A stretch of 64,000 nucleotides of DNA from Clostridiales bacterium. Lineage in GTDB: Bacteria; Bacillota; Clostridia; Lachnospirales; CAG-274. Below, in pieces: positions 63,260-64,000 of the stretch (positions are counted from its first letter, which is position 1; the number at the start of each line of letters is the position of its first letter). The position numbers were made by a program, and so were the translations under genes. The notes beneath the pieces were generated by a model. The model ran no database searches, was not told the origin of the DNA, and was given only the letters and a program-made list of their open reading frames with translations. The stretch covers positions 57,357 to 121,356 of the forward strand of contig JAHALF010000005.1 of assembly GCA_018371275.1 (NCBI GenBank). Reading direction: 5' to 3'.

Positions 63260-63794
63260 TTATTTACCATATTTTATGCAAAGTATAGAAGAAATAGAAA
63301 AAATAATGTATATAAGTGAGCCTGAAATTGAAAATATAAATAAAAATTTAGAAATGATATTAAATGATTTTTTTGTTATAGGATCTAGTGAAAGTGCAAC
63401 TAAGCATTATGAAAAAATGTTGGAAATAGTGCCCAAACTTACAGATAGTTTAGAGAAAAGACAGTATGATATATTAGTATTATACAATCAAACTTTACCA
63501 TTTACATTGGAAAGTTTACAAGAAAAATTAAATGCTATATGTGGTGAAGATGGCTATACTTTGGAAATGATATATGATAAATTTATTTTGAATATAAAAC
63601 TTTCTTTATTTAAAAAGCATTTATTTTTTACTATTAATAATTTGTTAGAATGGATTGTACCTGTTAATTTAATAATAAATTTTTCTCTAGATTACAATGT
63701 TTGGGGAGATTTAAGTAAATATAAATGGGGTGAAATTAATAAATATATATGGGGTGAAATCAAAGAAAGTGAAGAAATAAAAAATAAGGTATGA
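63249..63794 (+). CDS. XkdU-like baseplate protein (DUF2313)
   Basis: A 181-aa protein of the DUF2313/YmfQ family, placed after J protein. The helical N-terminus (LLNYLPYFMQSIEEIEKIM) and the C-terminal Trp-containing stretches (YNVWGDLSKYKWGEI, then KYIWGEI) are characteristic. In PBSX this gene is followed by tail-fibre and lysis genes. Here it is the last gene and a terminator follows within the stop codon region. Confidence 0.85.
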   Translation: MLLNYLPYFMQSIEEIEKIMYISEPEIENINKNLEMILNDFFVIGSSESATKHYEKMLEIVPKLTDSLEKRQYDILVLYNQTLPFTLESLQEKLNAICGEDGYTLEMIYDKFILNIKLSLFKKHLFFTINNLLEWIVPVNLIINFSLDYNVWGDLSKYKWGEINKYIWGEIKESEEIKNKV

Positions 63795-63812
63795 TTTTCA
63801 TACCTTATTTTT
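63782..63812. terminator. Bidirectional terminator at the element's end
   Basis: AAATAAGGTATG (63782-63793) pairs with CATACCTTATTT (63799-63810), and more Ts follow. It terminates the element and, on the minus strand, lysS. Confidence 0.88.
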
Positions 63813-63820
63813 TATATTAT

Positions 63821-64000
63821 TTAATGATTTAAAGGTTTCATTGTAGGGAATAAAAGTACATCTCTAATAGATGAAGAATCTGTAAGGAGCATAACAAGAC
63901 GGTCTATACCCATACCTAATCCACCAGTTGGTGGCATACCATACTCTAAAGCTAATAAGAAATCATCATCAAGCATAGTTGCTTCGTCGTTACCTTCTGA
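63821..64000 (-). CDS. lysS: Lysyl-tRNA synthetase, C-terminal end (partial)
   Basis: The last 59 residues of class II lysyl-tRNA synthetase, entering from the right edge. The motif 3 block YGMPPTGGLGMGIDRL and the end SIRDVLLFPTMKP are diagnostic. It charges tRNA(Lys). The gene is host-type and convergent with the phage-like element, so it marks the element's right boundary. Confidence 0.95.
   Translation of the reverse strand, partial: SEGNDEATMLDDDFLLALEYGMPPTGGLGMGIDRLVMLLTDSSSIRDVLLFPTMKPLNH

Larger units (their letters stand above)
49895..63812 (+). mobile_element. Compact PBSX-like contractile-tail element, probably domesticated
   Basis: A run of 21 genes, all on the plus strand, lies between host genes spoIVA and lysS. 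The order follows B. subtilis PBSX/skin: regulators, terminase, portal, scaffold, capsid, connectors, tail terminator, YqzN/YkzM-like, sheath, tube, XkdN-like chaperone, tape-measure slot, then XkdP, Q, R, S, T and U types. There is no integrase, excisionase, replication gene, holin, endolysin or tail fibre, and no att-like repeat at the edges that I can see. Base composition looks like the host's. The structural genes are open and closely packed, which argues against simple decay. Whether it makes a phage-like particle, a gene transfer agent or a bacteriocin-like particle is open. Confidence 0.85.

Overview
The window is very AT-rich DNA from a low-GC, endospore-forming member of the Bacillota, most likely class Clostridia. 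The evidence is spoIVA, GerMN and DacF-type sporulation/wall genes, PolC, a CdaA/CdaR pair, GatCAB, ComEA/ComEC, frequent TTG starts with strong GGAGG Shine-Dalgarno (SD) sequences, and U-tailed hairpin terminators. I cannot name the genus.

Layout. 1-5.5 kb: the tail of an unidentified gene, then an ABC-F ATPase, the tRNA-modifying methyltransferase MnmM, a HAD phosphatase, an alpha/beta hydrolase and a KDPG/KHG aldolase fused to a VOC-like domain. Facing them is a free-standing tandem PTS EIIB protein. 5.6-8.7 kb (minus): gatC-gatA-gatB, with a 59-codon gatC. 8.8-12.3 kb: cdaA-cdaR (c-di-AMP synthesis), then corA with a small upstream ORF on the other strand. 12.4-19.3 kb (minus): comEA, a two-component system, a GerMN protein, then comEC and holA. 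19.4-22.1 kb: a D,D-carboxypeptidase, hpf and a membrane-anchored FMN-binding-like protein. 22.2-31.9 kb: addB followed by a complete glutamate-to-uroporphyrinogen III/precorrin-2 set (hemA, precorrin-2 dehydrogenase, hemC, cobA-hemD, hemB, hemL). This serves siroheme and/or cobalamin, since no hemE or later heme gene is present here. 32-41.9 kb: the envelope/isoprenoid operon uppS-cdsA-dxr-rseP-(TmrB-like)-ispG-polC. 42-49.7 kb: a cold-shock protein, an MBOAT/SGNH acyltransferase pair, an Mrp/NBP35 ATPase, proBA and spoIVA.

49.9-63.8 kb: between spoIVA and lysS sits a single-strand, about 14-kb PBSX-like contractile-tail element. It has a Xre regulator, a sigma-like regulator, terminase small and large subunits, portal, scaffold, capsid, head-tail connectors, tail terminator, YqzN/YkzM-type protein, sheath, tube, a chaperone pair joined by a programmed -1 frameshift, a small Asn/Lys/Tyr-rich protein in the tape-measure slot, a LysM protein, hub, XkdR/S-type proteins, baseplate J and XkdU. 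It has no integrase, replication, lysis or tail-fibre gene. It ends at a terminator shared with lysS.

The most unusual observations are in this element. Four of its genes have strong SD sequences but no ATG, GTG or TTG at the expected place, and appear to start at AUA or AUU. All four encode, or sit in the slot of, tail parts that known tails need in few copies. Together with the -1 frameshift site (A_AAA_AAC plus a stem-loop 5 nt downstream), the missing phage modules and the tiny tape-measure-slot protein, this suggests a domesticated, stoichiometrically tuned particle. A gene-transfer-agent-like or killer particle are both possible, and that part is inference.
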